DNA from: Telluria mixta
Lineage (GTDB): Bacteria; Pseudomonadota; Gammaproteobacteria; Burkholderiales; Burkholderiaceae_D
Length of the DNA: 64,000 nt
Direction of reading: 5' to 3'
Assembly: GCF_029223865.1 (NCBI RefSeq)
Contig: NZ_CP119520.1
Location: 4,960,001-5,024,000, forward strand
Both the position numbers and the translations under genes were made by a program. The stretch's first letter is position 1; each line of letters starts with the position of its first letter. The notes under the pieces were generated by a model that saw only the letters and a list, made by a program, of their open reading frames with translations, did not search any database and was not told the DNA's origin. Shown here one piece after another: positions 7,558 through 16,377 of this stretch.

Positions 7558-8676
7558 TCAGGCGCTCTTGCGCAGGACTTCCGCACCCGCGCACACGAGC
7601 GTGGCGCGGATAATCTCGTCCTCGCGGTCGATGGCGAGGCTGCCGTCCTTGGCGACGATCAGCTTGAGGAAATCGAGCACGTTGCGGGCGTACAGCGCCG
7701 AGGCGTCGGCCGCCACGAGTGTTGCCAGGTCCGGCTGGCCGATGATGTGCACGCCGTGCCGCACGACGGTCTTGCCGATTTCGGACAGCGGGCAGTTGCC
7801 GCCCTGCGCCACCGCCAGGTCGACGATCACCGAACCGGGTTTCATGGCCTTGACGGTGTCCTCGCCGATCAGCACCGGCGCCCTGCGGCCAGGGATCAGC
7901 GCCGTGGTGATGACGATGTCCGCGAGTTTCGCGCGTTCGTGCACGAGCTCCGCCTGGCGCCGCATCCAGTCGGCGGGCATCGGGCGCGCGTAGCCGCCCA
8001 CGCCCTTGGCGATCTCGCGTTCCTCGTCCGTGAGGAACGGGACGTCGATGAACTTGGCGCCCAGCGATTCCACCTGCTCCTTCACGGGCGGACGCACGTC
8101 GGACGCCTCGATGACGGCGCCCAGTCGCTTGGCCGTGGCGATGGCCTGCAGGCCGGCGACGCCCACGCCCATGATCAGCACCCGCGCCGCTTTCACGGTA
8201 CCGGCGGCCGTCATCAGCATCGGCATGAAGCGCCCATACACGTTGGCGGCCATGACCACCGCCTTGTAGCCGGCAATGTTCGCCTGCGAGGACAGCACGT
8301 CCATCGACTGGGCGCGCGTGATGCGCGGCACGGCTTCGAGCGCGAACGCCCACAGGCCGACGTCGGCCATGGCGGCCACGTTCGCGCCGTCGAATGGGTC
8401 GAGCATCCCGATCAGCACGGCGTCGCGCTTCATCAGCGCGCGTTCCGCTGCGTCCGGTGCGCGGACCTTGAGGACGATGTCGGCGCCCAGCGCATCGGCC
8501 GCGCTGCCGATGACGGCGCCGGCCTGGACGAACGCGGCGTCGTCGATCGACGCCGCCATGCCCGCCCCGGACTGCACGACCACCTGGTGCGCCGCCGCCA
8601 GCTTTTTGATGGTCTCGGGTGTCGCCGCTACCCGTGTCTCGCCCGGACGTGTCTCGGCCGGTATCCCTATCTTCAT
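7558..8676 (-). CDS. pntAA: NAD(P) transhydrogenase subunit alpha part 1, copy 1
   Basis: This 372-residue soluble subunit binds NAD(H) and donates hydride. It starts MKIGIPAETRPGETRVAATP, the typical AlaDh/PNT N terminus, and has the Rossmann motif MGVGVAGLQAIATAKRLGA followed by EASDVRP. ATG 8676 is chosen because AGGAGAC precedes it; the longer in-frame ATGs would place coding sequence over that ribosome-binding site. It leads a three-gene operon, with 22 bp to pntAB, the same spacing as in copy 2. Confidence 0.95.
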   Translation of the reverse strand: MKIGIPAETRPGETRVAATPETIKKLAAAHQVVVQSGAGMAASIDDAAFVQAGAVIGSAADALGADIVLKVRAPDAAERALMKRDAVLIGMLDPFDGANVAAMADVGLWAFALEAVPRITRAQSMDVLSSQANIAGYKAVVMAANVYGRFMPMLMTAAGTVKAARVLIMGVGVAGLQAIATAKRLGAVIEASDVRPPVKEQVESLGAKFIDVPFLTDEEREIAKGVGGYARPMPADWMRRQAELVHERAKLADIVITTALIPGRRAPVLIGEDTVKAMKPGSVIVDLAVAQGGNCPLSEIGKTVVRHGVHIIGQPDLATLVAADASALYARNVLDFLKLIVAKDGSLAIDREDEIIRATLVCAGAEVLRKSA

Positions 8677-8752
8677 GAAGTCTCCTGTCATAGCTGTGGA
8701 AATGAGGTATTGCCTCGGTCCATGATATGACACAGGTCGCGAATGATTTCTA

Positions 8753-8913
8753 TCTTATATAAGACATAAAACTCAAAACTTACTGCGTATTTTCAAGGGT
8801 TTATCGCCGTGCTTCCGCAATACGGGATCAGATTTTGCGAAACGGAATGCCGGGCCGGGCCGCCGCGCAGGTCTCGTTTTGCGATGTGAAACATGGTTTG
8901 GCGCTGTGAAATG
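8753..8913 (-). promoter_or_regulatory. Control region of transhydrogenase operon 1
   Basis: Reading on the plus strand, this stretch holds the palindrome TCTTATATAAGA (8753-8764) and three related boxes: TTTTGCGAAACGGAAT (8833), TTTTGCGATGTGAAAC (8877) and TTTGGCGCTGTGAAAT (8897). Copy 2 of the operon has the same four elements, with identical 44- and 20-bp spacing between the boxes, while the sequence between is diverged. That pattern argues for real operators. The palindrome resembles operators I associate with GntR-type control of central-metabolism genes in betaproteobacteria; this is unverified. The whole 8677-8996 gap contains no gene. Confidence 0.6.
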
Positions 8914-8936
8914 CGAATCGCGACATCTTTGTTTAT

Positions 8937-8950
8937 TTGTCCTATGTTAG
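8937..8950 (+). promoter_or_regulatory. TTGTCCTA element upstream of the TetR gene
   Basis: TTGTCCTATGTTAG contains the CCTA..TTAG dyad and the TTGTCCTA string that also occurs upstream of 3998 and 16378, with a weaker form before 9829. It lies 60 bp before the start of the TetR gene and could be a -35 box or an operator. Confidence 0.35.
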
Positions 8951-8996
8951 TCTCTTGTGAAAACATCACGACCGACGACGCATGGGAGATCGAGCG

Positions 8997-9671
8997 ATGA
9001 CAGCCACGGACAAGCCGGGCGGCGGGAAGCCGCGTGTGCGCAAGTCGAACCTTGCCGGGCCGGTTCGCGGCGGGCTGCGGGCCCAGGGCATGCGTACCCG
9101 CGGCGCCATCGTCGTGGCGGCGCGCCAGCTCCTGCTCGAAGACGGTGGCCTCGGATTCACGCTGCGCGAGATCGCCGGGCGTGCCGGCATCAGCATCAGC
9201 AATCTGCAGTATTACTTTCCGTCGCGGCCGGCCGTGCTGCGGGCCGTATTCGAGCCGGTGATCGGGGCTTACCTGTGCGACTTGCGGCGCGCGGTGGAAG
9301 AGGGGGCGGCACCGCGCGAGACGCTGGCCGCGCTGGCGGCGCGGGCGCTGTGCGATGCGCAGGATGCGGAGCGTTCCGCGTTGTGGTGCCATTTCCTGGC
9401 GCTGGTCGCCGTCGATCCCGGATCCGCGCGGCTGCTGGATGCGTGGTACGAGACGCTCGTGCACGAAATCGCCGTGCTCGTGCGCGCCGCCAATCCGGCG
9501 CTCGGGCTCGACGGCAGCAGGTCGGCCGCCATCCTCGCGATCGCGCTGGCCGACGGCGTCTGCGTGCGCAACGGCGTCGGGCGCAAGCGGCAAGGTTGCG
9601 TGCACGACCTCGACGCGCCTTTTCTCGCGGCCGTCGCTTACCTGCTCGACGGCCGCCCGGCGCGATCCTGA
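8997..9671 (+). CDS. TetR family transcriptional regulator
   Basis: The N-terminal DNA-binding domain has the TetR helix-turn-helix (FTLREIAGRAGISISNLQYYFPSR, split here as FTLREIAGRAGI and SISNLQYYFPSR), preceded by a basic extension of about 35 residues. The C-terminal ligand domain is generic. ATG 8997 is preferred because GGGAG lies 9 nt upstream; ATG 8982, five codons earlier, is possible. It is divergent from the transhydrogenase operon across a 320-bp control region and close to acyl-CoA genes, so its ligand may be an acyl-CoA or fatty acid; this is inference. Confidence 0.82.
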   Translation: MTATDKPGGGKPRVRKSNLAGPVRGGLRAQGMRTRGAIVVAARQLLLEDGGLGFTLREIAGRAGISISNLQYYFPSRPAVLRAVFEPVIGAYLCDLRRAVEEGAAPRETLAALAARALCDAQDAERSALWCHFLALVAVDPGSARLLDAWYETLVHEIAVLVRAANPALGLDGSRSAAILAIALADGVCVRNGVGRKRQGCVHDLDAPFLAAVAYLLDGRPARS

Positions 9672-9746
9672 GACGGCCTGCGGGACGATGCATTGTCGCT
9701 GCCGCGCATCGAACCGGCGACCGGCCCGTCATATATTTATATATCC

Positions 9747-9766
9747 GACCTAACTTTGTTAAAATG
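9747..9766 (+). promoter_or_regulatory. GACCTAAC element upstream of membrane-protein copy B
   Basis: GACCTAACTTTGTTAAAATG sits 63 bp before the start of the gene and shares CCTAACTT with the element upstream of 16378. An ACTAAT hexamer 17 bp after CCGACC could be a -10 box. Confidence 0.3.
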
Positions 9767-9828
9767 TACTAATGGACGCGGCAAGCCGTGCCCGCCGGTC
9801 GGGAGACCGGCATTCAACTGGATTGATC

Positions 9829-10509
9829 ATGGAGACCGAGCATTACCTGTTCCTTCTGTCGATGTCCGTCCTGGCGGCGCTGACGTGTGTCTACGGCATG
9901 AAATTTCTCGCGAAGGGCAACCTCCTGCTCGGCGTCCAGTGGCTGGTCGTCGCGTGCGCGGGCGCGAGCATCGTCGTGTTCGCGCTCGGCGACGTGGACG
10001 CCGCGTACCGCATCGCGTACTTCTGCGACGCGTTCACCAGGGGATGCGGCGGCCCCGTCGTCATGACCTTGGGATTGATGGTGGCGACGCATCGCTACGA
10101 ACCGCTGCCGTGCTTCGATGTCTACCTGCTGGCCGGCAGCGCCGCAGGCACCGCGGCCCTGATGGCGGCCGATGCCGCCGCGCCGGTCAGGTCCGTGTTC
10201 TATCTCGTCATGTGGGGCCTGTTTTCCCTCTACCTGGCGTGGTTTGCCTGGAAACTGCTGGGTGTGCAGGCGTTCGCGCACGCCTTCGGCGTCACCATCG
10301 TCCTGGTGTCGACGCTGGCGGTCGCCGGGGGCTACGACTATGTCACGCTGCCCGGCGACGAGGAACACCTGCAGTTTTATACCCTGGCGGGGCCGGTGTG
10401 GTCGTTCATGGCGGTGGAATTGTATTACGCGTACTGCGCGCTGGAACGCGCCGTGCCGGCGGCGCGCCCGGACCAGCTTGTTCGAGGCTGCGTCGAACGT
10501 TTGTTTTGA
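9829..10509 (+). CDS. Multi-spanning membrane protein, family not recognised (copy B)
   Basis: This 226-residue protein is a paralogue of 2775-3410: same length class, about seven hydrophobic helices, and shared motifs (V YGMKFLAKGNLLLGVQWLV, FCDAFTRGCGGPV, THRYEPL, AGSAAGTAAL, PGDEEHLQFYTLAG, VELYYAYCALERA). ATG 9829 is chosen because METEHYLFL aligns with the start of copy A; in-frame codons from 9772 would add a basic, unconserved leader. The function is unknown. It stands alone between a TetR gene and a diguanylate cyclase, without a 71-residue gene after it. Confidence 0.7.
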   Translation: METEHYLFLLSMSVLAALTCVYGMKFLAKGNLLLGVQWLVVACAGASIVVFALGDVDAAYRIAYFCDAFTRGCGGPVVMTLGLMVATHRYEPLPCFDVYLLAGSAAGTAALMAADAAAPVRSVFYLVMWGLFSLYLAWFAWKLLGVQAFAHAFGVTIVLVSTLAVAGGYDYVTLPGDEEHLQFYTLAGPVWSFMAVELYYAYCALERAVPAARPDQLVRGCVERLF

Positions 10510-10619
10510 CGAGGCTGGCACACAACAGTGATGCGTCCGGAGTTAGCATTGCCGATCGGAAACTACTATGATAGGGCTATCGTGGCCGGATCCGGCCCAG
10601 TCCCCCAGCGAATCGTCGA

Positions 10620-12155
10620 GTGTCCCGCTTGTTTCCATTTCCTTCCGCATGGCGGCGCCCGCACGCGGCCGGCGACGGTGCCGTTCTCCCGACGCGGGCG
10701 ACCGCGGCGAGCGGGCAGCGCGCGCGTTCCATGGCGCGCATCGTGTGCTGGCTGCTGCTTGCCGATTTCGTATTCTGCATCGGTTTCGCGGTATGGACCC
10801 GCACGCTCGCGTACGAGAACGACATCGCGCAGGGCGGGATCGCCGTCCGGCACCTGGCCGACACGGCGCTGAGCCATGCCGACGCGGCCCTGGACAGGAC
10901 CGCATGGATGCTCGACGGCGTGGCCGACCGGATCGTGGCGAATGGCGCACCAGCCGTGGCGGACCCGGGATTGCAGCGCATGCTCGCGGCGCGCATCGGG
11001 GAGCGGGACACGCCGTTCGACAGTCTCGCCATCGTCGATCGCGCGGGCCATGTGTTGGCCACGGCCGGGCATGCGGACCGGCCCGGCGCGGATGCTGGCC
11101 GCCGGGCGGCGCTCGTCCACCACGGCGCGCACGCGGACCGCGGCGTGCATGTCGGCCTGGCGCCCGGCGGACAGGCCCTGACCGTATCGCGCCGCATCGA
11201 CGACAGCGATGGGCGCTTCGCCGGCGTCGCGCTGGCGTCGATCGCGGTGCAATATTTCCAGAACGATTATCGGCGCCTGGCGCTGGGACGGCACGGCACC
11301 GTGGCGTTGTCGCTGGCCGACGGCACGCCGGTGGCGCGCGTGCCTGCCGTGCAGGTCGACGTGCGTCCGGTGCCGATCGGGCTGGCGACCAAGGCCAGGG
11401 AGGTCGAACGCCTGCACGACGGCCGCCGCTCGTCCAGGTACCCGCTGGCGGTCGACGCGGCGCTCGGCCGCGACGAGGTGCTGGCCGACTGGCGCCGGAT
11501 CACCTGGCAGGAAAGCGCCGCGCTGGCGGGGGAGATGCTGGCCGTCTATCTGGTCAGTTTCTGGCTGGTCGCCCAGATGCGGATACGCGAGCGCCTTGAA
11601 CGCACCTTGCACAGTACCCAGGAAGCCCTCGAACTGAAAAACGCCGCGCTGGAGCGGCTCGCGCACACGGACGGCCTGACCGGCCTGCACAACCGCCGCC
11701 ACCTCGACGACCGCATGGCCGCCGAAGTCGGGCGCGCGGCGCGCGAACGGACCAACCTGTCGCTGATCATGATGGACGTGGATTTCTTCAAGCGCTACAA
11801 CGACACGTACGGCCATGCCGCGGGCGACGACTGCCTGCGCATGGTGGCGGGCGTCCTGGCGGCCACCGTCAACCGGCCCGCCGATCTTGCCGCGCGGTTC
11901 GGGGGCGAGGAATTCGCCATCCTGCTGCCGAACACGCCGCGCGAGGGCGCCCTGGCGATCGCCGAAGCGATCTGCCGCGGCGTCGAGGCGATCGGCGTCG
12001 CGCATGCCGCCAGCGATCACGCCACCGTCACGGTCAGCGCCGGTGTCGCCACGGTCGTTCCCGCCCCGGGCGACGATGCCCGCGCGCTTGTCGAAGCCGC
12101 GGACGCGGCGCTGTACGCGGCCAAGGAGGCCGGGCGCAATACGGTGCGCGCCTAG
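10620..12155 (+). CDS. Membrane-bound diguanylate cyclase
   Basis: The protein makes c-di-GMP from two GTP. Domains in order: a short basic N terminus, a transmembrane helix (about 41-62), a periplasmic sensor of about 230 residues of dCache/PDC1 type, a second transmembrane helix (about 300-318), a short coiled coil and a GGDEF domain (about 345-505). The active site is intact (RFGGEEFAIL) and the allosteric I-site RPAD stands five residues before it, so product inhibition is expected. The start is a GTG at 10620; ATG 10731 (MARIVCWLLL) is an alternative that keeps both membrane helices and may be the true one. The signal sensed is unknown. Confidence 0.85.
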   Translation: MSRLFPFPSAWRRPHAAGDGAVLPTRATAASGQRARSMARIVCWLLLADFVFCIGFAVWTRTLAYENDIAQGGIAVRHLADTALSHADAALDRTAWMLDGVADRIVANGAPAVADPGLQRMLAARIGERDTPFDSLAIVDRAGHVLATAGHADRPGADAGRRAALVHHGAHADRGVHVGLAPGGQALTVSRRIDDSDGRFAGVALASIAVQYFQNDYRRLALGRHGTVALSLADGTPVARVPAVQVDVRPVPIGLATKAREVERLHDGRRSSRYPLAVDAALGRDEVLADWRRITWQESAALAGEMLAVYLVSFWLVAQMRIRERLERTLHSTQEALELKNAALERLAHTDGLTGLHNRRHLDDRMAAEVGRAARERTNLSLIMMDVDFFKRYNDTYGHAAGDDCLRMVAGVLAATVNRPADLAARFGGEEFAILLPNTPREGALAIAEAICRGVEAIGVAHAASDHATVTVSAGVATVVPAPGDDARALVEAADAALYAAKEAGRNTVRA

Positions 12156-12178
12156 ATCGCGCCCATGTTCCGGCAGGA

Positions 12179-13111
12179 TCAGTCGTGCGGCGGCCCCGCC
12201 CGCGCGGCCAGCCCCTTGACGATGCCGATCGCCCGCTGGCGGAACCACTGGTGCACGCGGTCCGCTTCGCGCGCCTCGTGCCAGTACGCGAACGTCGGGT
12301 ACGGCTTGACGCGCAGCGGCAGGGGCCGGACCGTGACCGGCAGCAGGTTCGCCATCTTCAGCGCGTAGAACCGCGGCAGCGTGAGCAGCAGATCGCCCGC
12401 GGCGACGATCTCGCACGCCGAGAAATGATGCTGGGCGACCAGCTGGATCTTGCGGTAACGGCCCTGGTTGGCGAGCAGGACGTCGAGCGTGCCCGGTTCG
12501 CCGAGCGGTGACACGCTCACATGGCGGGCGGCGAAGTAGTCCGCGCGCCCGAGTTCCCCCTGCGCGAGCGGATGGTCGCGCCGCATCACGACGACCAGCA
12601 TTTCGTCGAACAGGTACTGGCTCGTCACGCGCGGGCCCACGCGCAGCCTGCGCTCGAATACGAGGTCCAGCTGGCCGCCGGCCAGGCCCCGTTCGATCGC
12701 GTCGAGCGGCACGCGCCGGTTCACGAGCCGCAGGCCCGGCGCCTCGGCCGCGAACGCCTCGGCCAGCGCCGGCAGCGCGAGCGATTCGAGGAGGTCGCGC
12801 GCGCCGATCGTCATCTCCATGTCGAGCGTCCCGGGCCGCACGTCCGCGTCGGCGCGCAGCGCGCCCTGCAGGCCGCGCAGGTGGCGCTGCACGTCCTCGA
12901 TCACCGCCAGCGTGCGCTCGGTCGGCAGGACGCGGTTGCCCTGGCGGACGAACAGCGGATCGCCGAAGTGTTCGCGCAGGCGGTTCAGCGCGTGGGTGAC
13001 GGCGGGCTGCGTCAGGTGCAGCGCGCGCGCCGCGGCCGTGACGCCGCCCTGCACGTAAATGGCGTCGAGGACGCGGAACAGGTTCAGGTCGATGCGGCTG
13101 TCGTCGGTCAT
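12179..13111 (-). CDS. LysR family transcriptional regulator
   Basis: A 310-residue regulator with the LysR winged helix at the N terminus (NLFRVLDAIYVQGGVTAAAR, then LTQPAVTHALNRLR and DPLFVRQG) and a type-2 periplasmic-binding-like effector domain (from about residue 90). ATG 13111 is used because MTDDSRIDLNLF is the usual NodD/LysR start; MMCRHAT upstream is not conserved. It is divergent from the acyl-CoA dehydrogenase gene with 114 bp between, the classic position for a LysR activator of that operon, and it ends facing the diguanylate cyclase with 23 bp between stops. Confidence 0.88.
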   Translation of the reverse strand: MTDDSRIDLNLFRVLDAIYVQGGVTAAARALHLTQPAVTHALNRLREHFGDPLFVRQGNRVLPTERTLAVIEDVQRHLRGLQGALRADADVRPGTLDMEMTIGARDLLESLALPALAEAFAAEAPGLRLVNRRVPLDAIERGLAGGQLDLVFERRLRVGPRVTSQYLFDEMLVVVMRRDHPLAQGELGRADYFAARHVSVSPLGEPGTLDVLLANQGRYRKIQLVAQHHFSACEIVAAGDLLLTLPRFYALKMANLLPVTVRPLPLRVKPYPTFAYWHEAREADRVHQWFRQRAIGIVKGLAARAGPPHD

Positions 13112-13225
13112 GGTGGCGTGGCGGCACATCAATCTGGTTCATGTGCCGCCATTACGAATATTCATTTTTCGGATAGGACAGCATAGCGTAGGCTTTCCGG
13201 TATCACAACCACCTGGGCCGATGCC

Positions 13226-14461
13226 ATGGATTTCACATTCTCTCAACGCAGCCACGACTGGCTGCAGCGCCTCGACCGCTTCATGCGCGAAGAGGTCGAA
13301 CCGGCGGAAGCCGAATACGCCGCGCAACTCGTGGGCGGCGCCGACTGGCGCAAGTGGCGCCAGCCCGCGATCATGGAATCGCTCAAGGCGCGGGCGCGCG
13401 AAGCCGGCCTGTGGAACCTGTTCCTGCCCGAGCGCGACCATGGCGGCGCCGGCCTGTCCAACGTCGAATACGCCGCGCTGGCGGAGCGCATGGGCCACTC
13501 GTTCATGGCACCCGAGGTCTTCAACTGCAACGCCCCCGACACCGGCAACATGGAAGTGCTGGTCCGCTACGGGTCGCCCGAACAGCAGGCGCGCTGGCTG
13601 GCGCCGCTGCTCGCCGGCGAGATCCGTTCCGCGTTCTGCATGACGGAACCCGGCGTGGCCTCGTCGGACGCCACCAACATGCGGGCGACGGCGACGATCG
13701 ACGGCGACGAGATCGTGCTGAACGGGCGCAAGTGGTGGACCACCGGCATCGGCCACCCGAACGTGCGCTTCGTGATTTTCATGGGCCTGTCCGACCCGGC
13801 GGCCGAGAAACACCGGCGCCACACCATGGTCATCTGTCCGCTCGACACGCCCGGCATCACCGTCGAGCGCATGCTGCCCGTGTTCGGCACCTACGACGAG
13901 CCGTCCGGTCATGGCGAAATCCGCTTCGACAACGTCCGCCTGCCGCTCGCCAACGTGATCCTCGGCACCGGCCGCGGGTTCGAGATCGCCCAGGGCCGGC
14001 TGGGACCGGGCCGTATCCATCACTGCATGCGCGCGCTGGGCGCGGCCGAGCGGACCCTCGCGCTGCTGTGCGCGCGCGGCCAGGAACGCATCGCGTTCGG
14101 CCAGCCCCTCGTCCACCTGGGCGGCAACGGCGACATCATCGCCGACCTGCGCATCGCCATCGAGCAGGCGCGCCTGCTGACGTTCAAGGCCGCCTGGACC
14201 ATCGACACCCAAGGCGTGAAGGCGGCCATGAGCCTGATCTCGCAGATCAAGGTCGTCGTGCCGAACGTGCTCCAGGACGCAGTGGACGCCGCGATCCAGA
14301 TCCACGGCGCCGCGGGCCTGTCGGACGACACGCCGCTCGCCGCGCTGTATGGCTATGCGCGCACGCTGCGCCTCGCGGACGGGCCGGATGCCGTGCACCG
14401 GGCCCTGATCGCCAAGCTCGAACTGCGCGAGCAGGCGGCCAACCGGGAGGCGCGCACATGA
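13226..14461 (+). CDS. Acyl-CoA dehydrogenase (ACAD10/11-like)
   Basis: This 411-residue flavoenzyme matches the acyl-CoA dehydrogenase fold: AFCMTEPGVASSDATNM (FAD/substrate loop), GRKWWTTGIGHPN, EIRFDNVRLPLANVILG, and RIAFGQPLVHLGGN with AAGLSDDTPLA near the C terminus. This subtype typically travels with an APH-type kinase, as in the fused human ACAD10/11 and in the P. putida lva operon. It should catalyse alpha,beta-dehydrogenation or the related elimination step on a short or 4-hydroxy acyl-CoA; which one cannot be read from sequence alone. It overlaps the kinase gene by 4 bp (ATGA), so the two are translationally coupled. Confidence 0.9.
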   Translation: MDFTFSQRSHDWLQRLDRFMREEVEPAEAEYAAQLVGGADWRKWRQPAIMESLKARAREAGLWNLFLPERDHGGAGLSNVEYAALAERMGHSFMAPEVFNCNAPDTGNMEVLVRYGSPEQQARWLAPLLAGEIRSAFCMTEPGVASSDATNMRATATIDGDEIVLNGRKWWTTGIGHPNVRFVIFMGLSDPAAEKHRRHTMVICPLDTPGITVERMLPVFGTYDEPSGHGEIRFDNVRLPLANVILGTGRGFEIAQGRLGPGRIHHCMRALGAAERTLALLCARGQERIAFGQPLVHLGGNGDIIADLRIAIEQARLLTFKAAWTIDTQGVKAAMSLISQIKVVVPNVLQDAVDAAIQIHGAAGLSDDTPLAALYGYARTLRLADGPDAVHRALIAKLELREQAANREART

Positions 14462-15543
14462 CGACGACCAATACGATGATCGACGAGGCGCGCGAGCTGC
14501 GCGACGAGGACCGGCTCGACGCCGGGCGTCTCGATGCCTATCTGAAAAGCGTCATCCCCGGCCTCGAGGGGACGCCGTCGATCCGGCAGTTCCACGGGGG
14601 CGCCTCCAACCTGACGTACCTGATCGCCTACGGCGGGCGCGCCATGGTGCTGCGCCGGCCGCCGCCAGGCGCGACCGGGGCGGGCGCGCACGACATGCTG
14701 CGCGAAGCGGCCGTGATGGCGGCGCTGCGGCCGCATTATCCGTACGTCCCCGCCATCCTTGCGCGCTGCGAGGACGCTGACGTCATCGGCACGCCGTTCT
14801 ACGTCATGGAGCGGCTGGAAGGCGTGATCCTGCGTAGCGACATGCCCCCGGGCCTGGGACTGGACGCGGACGGCGTGCGCCGCCTGTGCACCACCTTCCT
14901 CGACCGCCTGGTCGACCTGCACGCGATCGACACGTCGGAGCCGCGCATCGCCGCCTTCGGCAAGGGAGCGGGCTATGTCGCGCGCCAGCTCGCCGGCTGG
15001 ACGGGGCGCTGGGACCGCGCGGCGACCGCCGGCGTCGACCCGTACGCCGACGTGGTCGAGTGGCTGCGCGCGCGCCAACCGGCGAACGACTCGCGCCTGT
15101 GCGTCATCCACAACGATTACCGCTTCGACAACGTCGTGCTCGATCCGGCCGACCCGCTGCGTATCGTCGGGGTGCTGGACTGGGAAATGGCGACCATCGG
15201 CGATCCGCTGATGGACCTGGGCGGCGCGCTCGCGTACTGGGTCGAGGCGGACGACGATCCCGCCTTCAAGGCATTGCGCCGCCAGCCGACGCACGAGGCG
15301 GGCATGCTGACGCGGCGCGAGGCGATAGCCTATTACGGCGCGCGCACCGGCATGGACGTGAGCGACTTCGCGTTCTACGAGGTGTTCGGCCTGTTCCGGC
15401 TGATGGTCATCCTGCAGCAGATCTACCGCCGCTATGCGCTCGGGCAGACGACGAACGAGCAGTTCGCCGGCTTCGACGGCTTCGTACGCTGCCTGGGCGA
15501 GCGCTGCCGCCGCCTGATCGCGCCGGGCGGGGGCGCCCGATGA
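14458..15543 (+). CDS. APH-type phosphotransferase (acyl-CoA catabolic kinase, LvaA/ACAD10-like)
   Basis: The 361-residue protein has the aminoglycoside-phosphotransferase kinase fold: a nucleotide loop FHGGASNLTYLI, AMVLRRPPPG with the ATP-contact Arg/Lys strand, the Brenner-type catalytic loop HNDYRFDNVVLD and the metal-binding LDWEMATIGDPLMD. No aminoglycoside-resistance context exists. Coupling to an acyl-CoA dehydrogenase (4-bp overlap) and to a histidine phosphatase (4-bp overlap) points to phosphorylation of a hydroxyacyl-CoA, as known for LvaA and human ACAD10/11. The exact substrate is inference. Confidence 0.85.
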   Translation: MTTTNTMIDEARELRDEDRLDAGRLDAYLKSVIPGLEGTPSIRQFHGGASNLTYLIAYGGRAMVLRRPPPGATGAGAHDMLREAAVMAALRPHYPYVPAILARCEDADVIGTPFYVMERLEGVILRSDMPPGLGLDADGVRRLCTTFLDRLVDLHAIDTSEPRIAAFGKGAGYVARQLAGWTGRWDRAATAGVDPYADVVEWLRARQPANDSRLCVIHNDYRFDNVVLDPADPLRIVGVLDWEMATIGDPLMDLGGALAYWVEADDDPAFKALRRQPTHEAGMLTRREAIAYYGARTGMDVSDFAFYEVFGLFRLMVILQQIYRRYALGQTTNEQFAGFDGFVRCLGERCRRLIAPGGGAR

Positions 15544-16232
15544 CGGACGTGTACCTGATCCGTCATGCCCAGGCGAGCATGGGGGCCGACGACTACGATT
15601 GCCTGTCGCCGCTGGGTGAGGCGCAGGCCGTGCTGCTGGGCGCATGGATGGCCCGCGGCGGGCACCGGCCCGCGCTGGTCGCGACGGGCCGCCTGCGCCG
15701 CCATGCGCAGACGGCCCAGGGCTGCCTGCGTGCTGCCGGCCTGGACGATATCCCAGTGGCCGTGCTGCCGGGCCTCGACGAACTCGACGGGGATGAGCTC
15801 ATCGCGCGCCTGCGTCCCGACCTCGCGTCGCCCGCGGCGGTGCGCGCCGAGCTGGCGCGCAGCCCGGATCCGCGGCGCGCGTTCCAGGTCTTGTTCGAGG
15901 AAGCCGTCGCCCGCTGGACGTCGGGCCGCCACGACCACGAATACGGTACGGCGTGGCCGGCGTTCCGCGCGGCCGTGCGCGACGCCTGGCTCACGCTCGC
16001 GGCGCACCAGGGCGGCGAGACCTGGATCTTCACGTCCGGCGGGCCGATCAGCGTGATCGTGGCCGCGCTGCTCGGCCTGCCGCCCGAACGCACGTTCACG
16101 TTGTGCTGGCCGCTCGTCAACACGAGCGTGACGCGCATCCGCGTCGGGAGGCGCGCGCACCATCTCATCACCTACAACGGCTGGGCCCACCTCGGCCGCG
16201 AGGACGAAGTCCACCTCGTCACCCACCGCTGA
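15540..16232 (+). CDS. Histidine phosphatase family protein (phosphoglycerate mutase-like)
   Basis: A 230-residue protein beginning MTDVYLIRHAQAS, with the RH phospho-acceptor motif (His9) and the ATGRLRRHAQTAQG arginine segment. The second catalytic histidine usually found in a HGG context is replaced by TSGGPIS, a variant typical of a separate subgroup. It overlaps the kinase gene by 4 bp and is followed by a terminator, closing the operon. A phosphatase next to a kinase could remove a dead-end phosphorylated intermediate; this is inference. Confidence 0.8.
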   Translation: MTDVYLIRHAQASMGADDYDCLSPLGEAQAVLLGAWMARGGHRPALVATGRLRRHAQTAQGCLRAAGLDDIPVAVLPGLDELDGDELIARLRPDLASPAAVRAELARSPDPRRAFQVLFEEAVARWTSGRHDHEYGTAWPAFRAAVRDAWLTLAAHQGGETWIFTSGGPISVIVAALLGLPPERTFTLCWPLVNTSVTRIRVGRRAHHLITYNGWAHLGREDEVHLVTHR

Positions 16233-16262
16233 TCCACGGGCGGTATTTCATTCGACATTCCG

Positions 16263-16289
16263 ACAACGGTCATGCACCGTTGTTTTTTT
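16263..16289 (+). terminator. Intrinsic terminator after the dehydrogenase-kinase-phosphatase operon
   Basis: ACAACGGT / ACCGTTGT form an 8-bp stem with loop CATGC, followed by seven T residues. It separates the operon from the thiolase gene, whose own control element starts 20 bp later. Confidence 0.85.
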
Positions 16290-16309
16290 ATCCCGGTGTT
16301 TGTATTGTT

Positions 16310-16328
16310 GTCCTAACTTCGGTAGGAT
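16310..16328 (+). promoter_or_regulatory. Palindromic element upstream of the second thiolase gene
   Basis: GTCCTAACTTCGGTAGGAT contains the dyad TCCTA / TAGGA and is preceded by TT, giving the TTGTCCTA string found at 3818 and 8937. It lies 50 bp before ATG 16378, a good place for an operator over the promoter. A TetR-type regulator (8997 or 17591) is a candidate binder. Confidence 0.4.
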
Positions 16329-16377
16329 GACCTACATCAAGCCGCAACTAAAACAAACAGCAAGGAAGGAGACACAT

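Noticed and set aside
14458..15543. Aminoglycoside-resistance gene
   Set aside because: The fold is APH-like, but coupling to an acyl-CoA dehydrogenase by a 4-bp overlap points to acyl-CoA metabolism.
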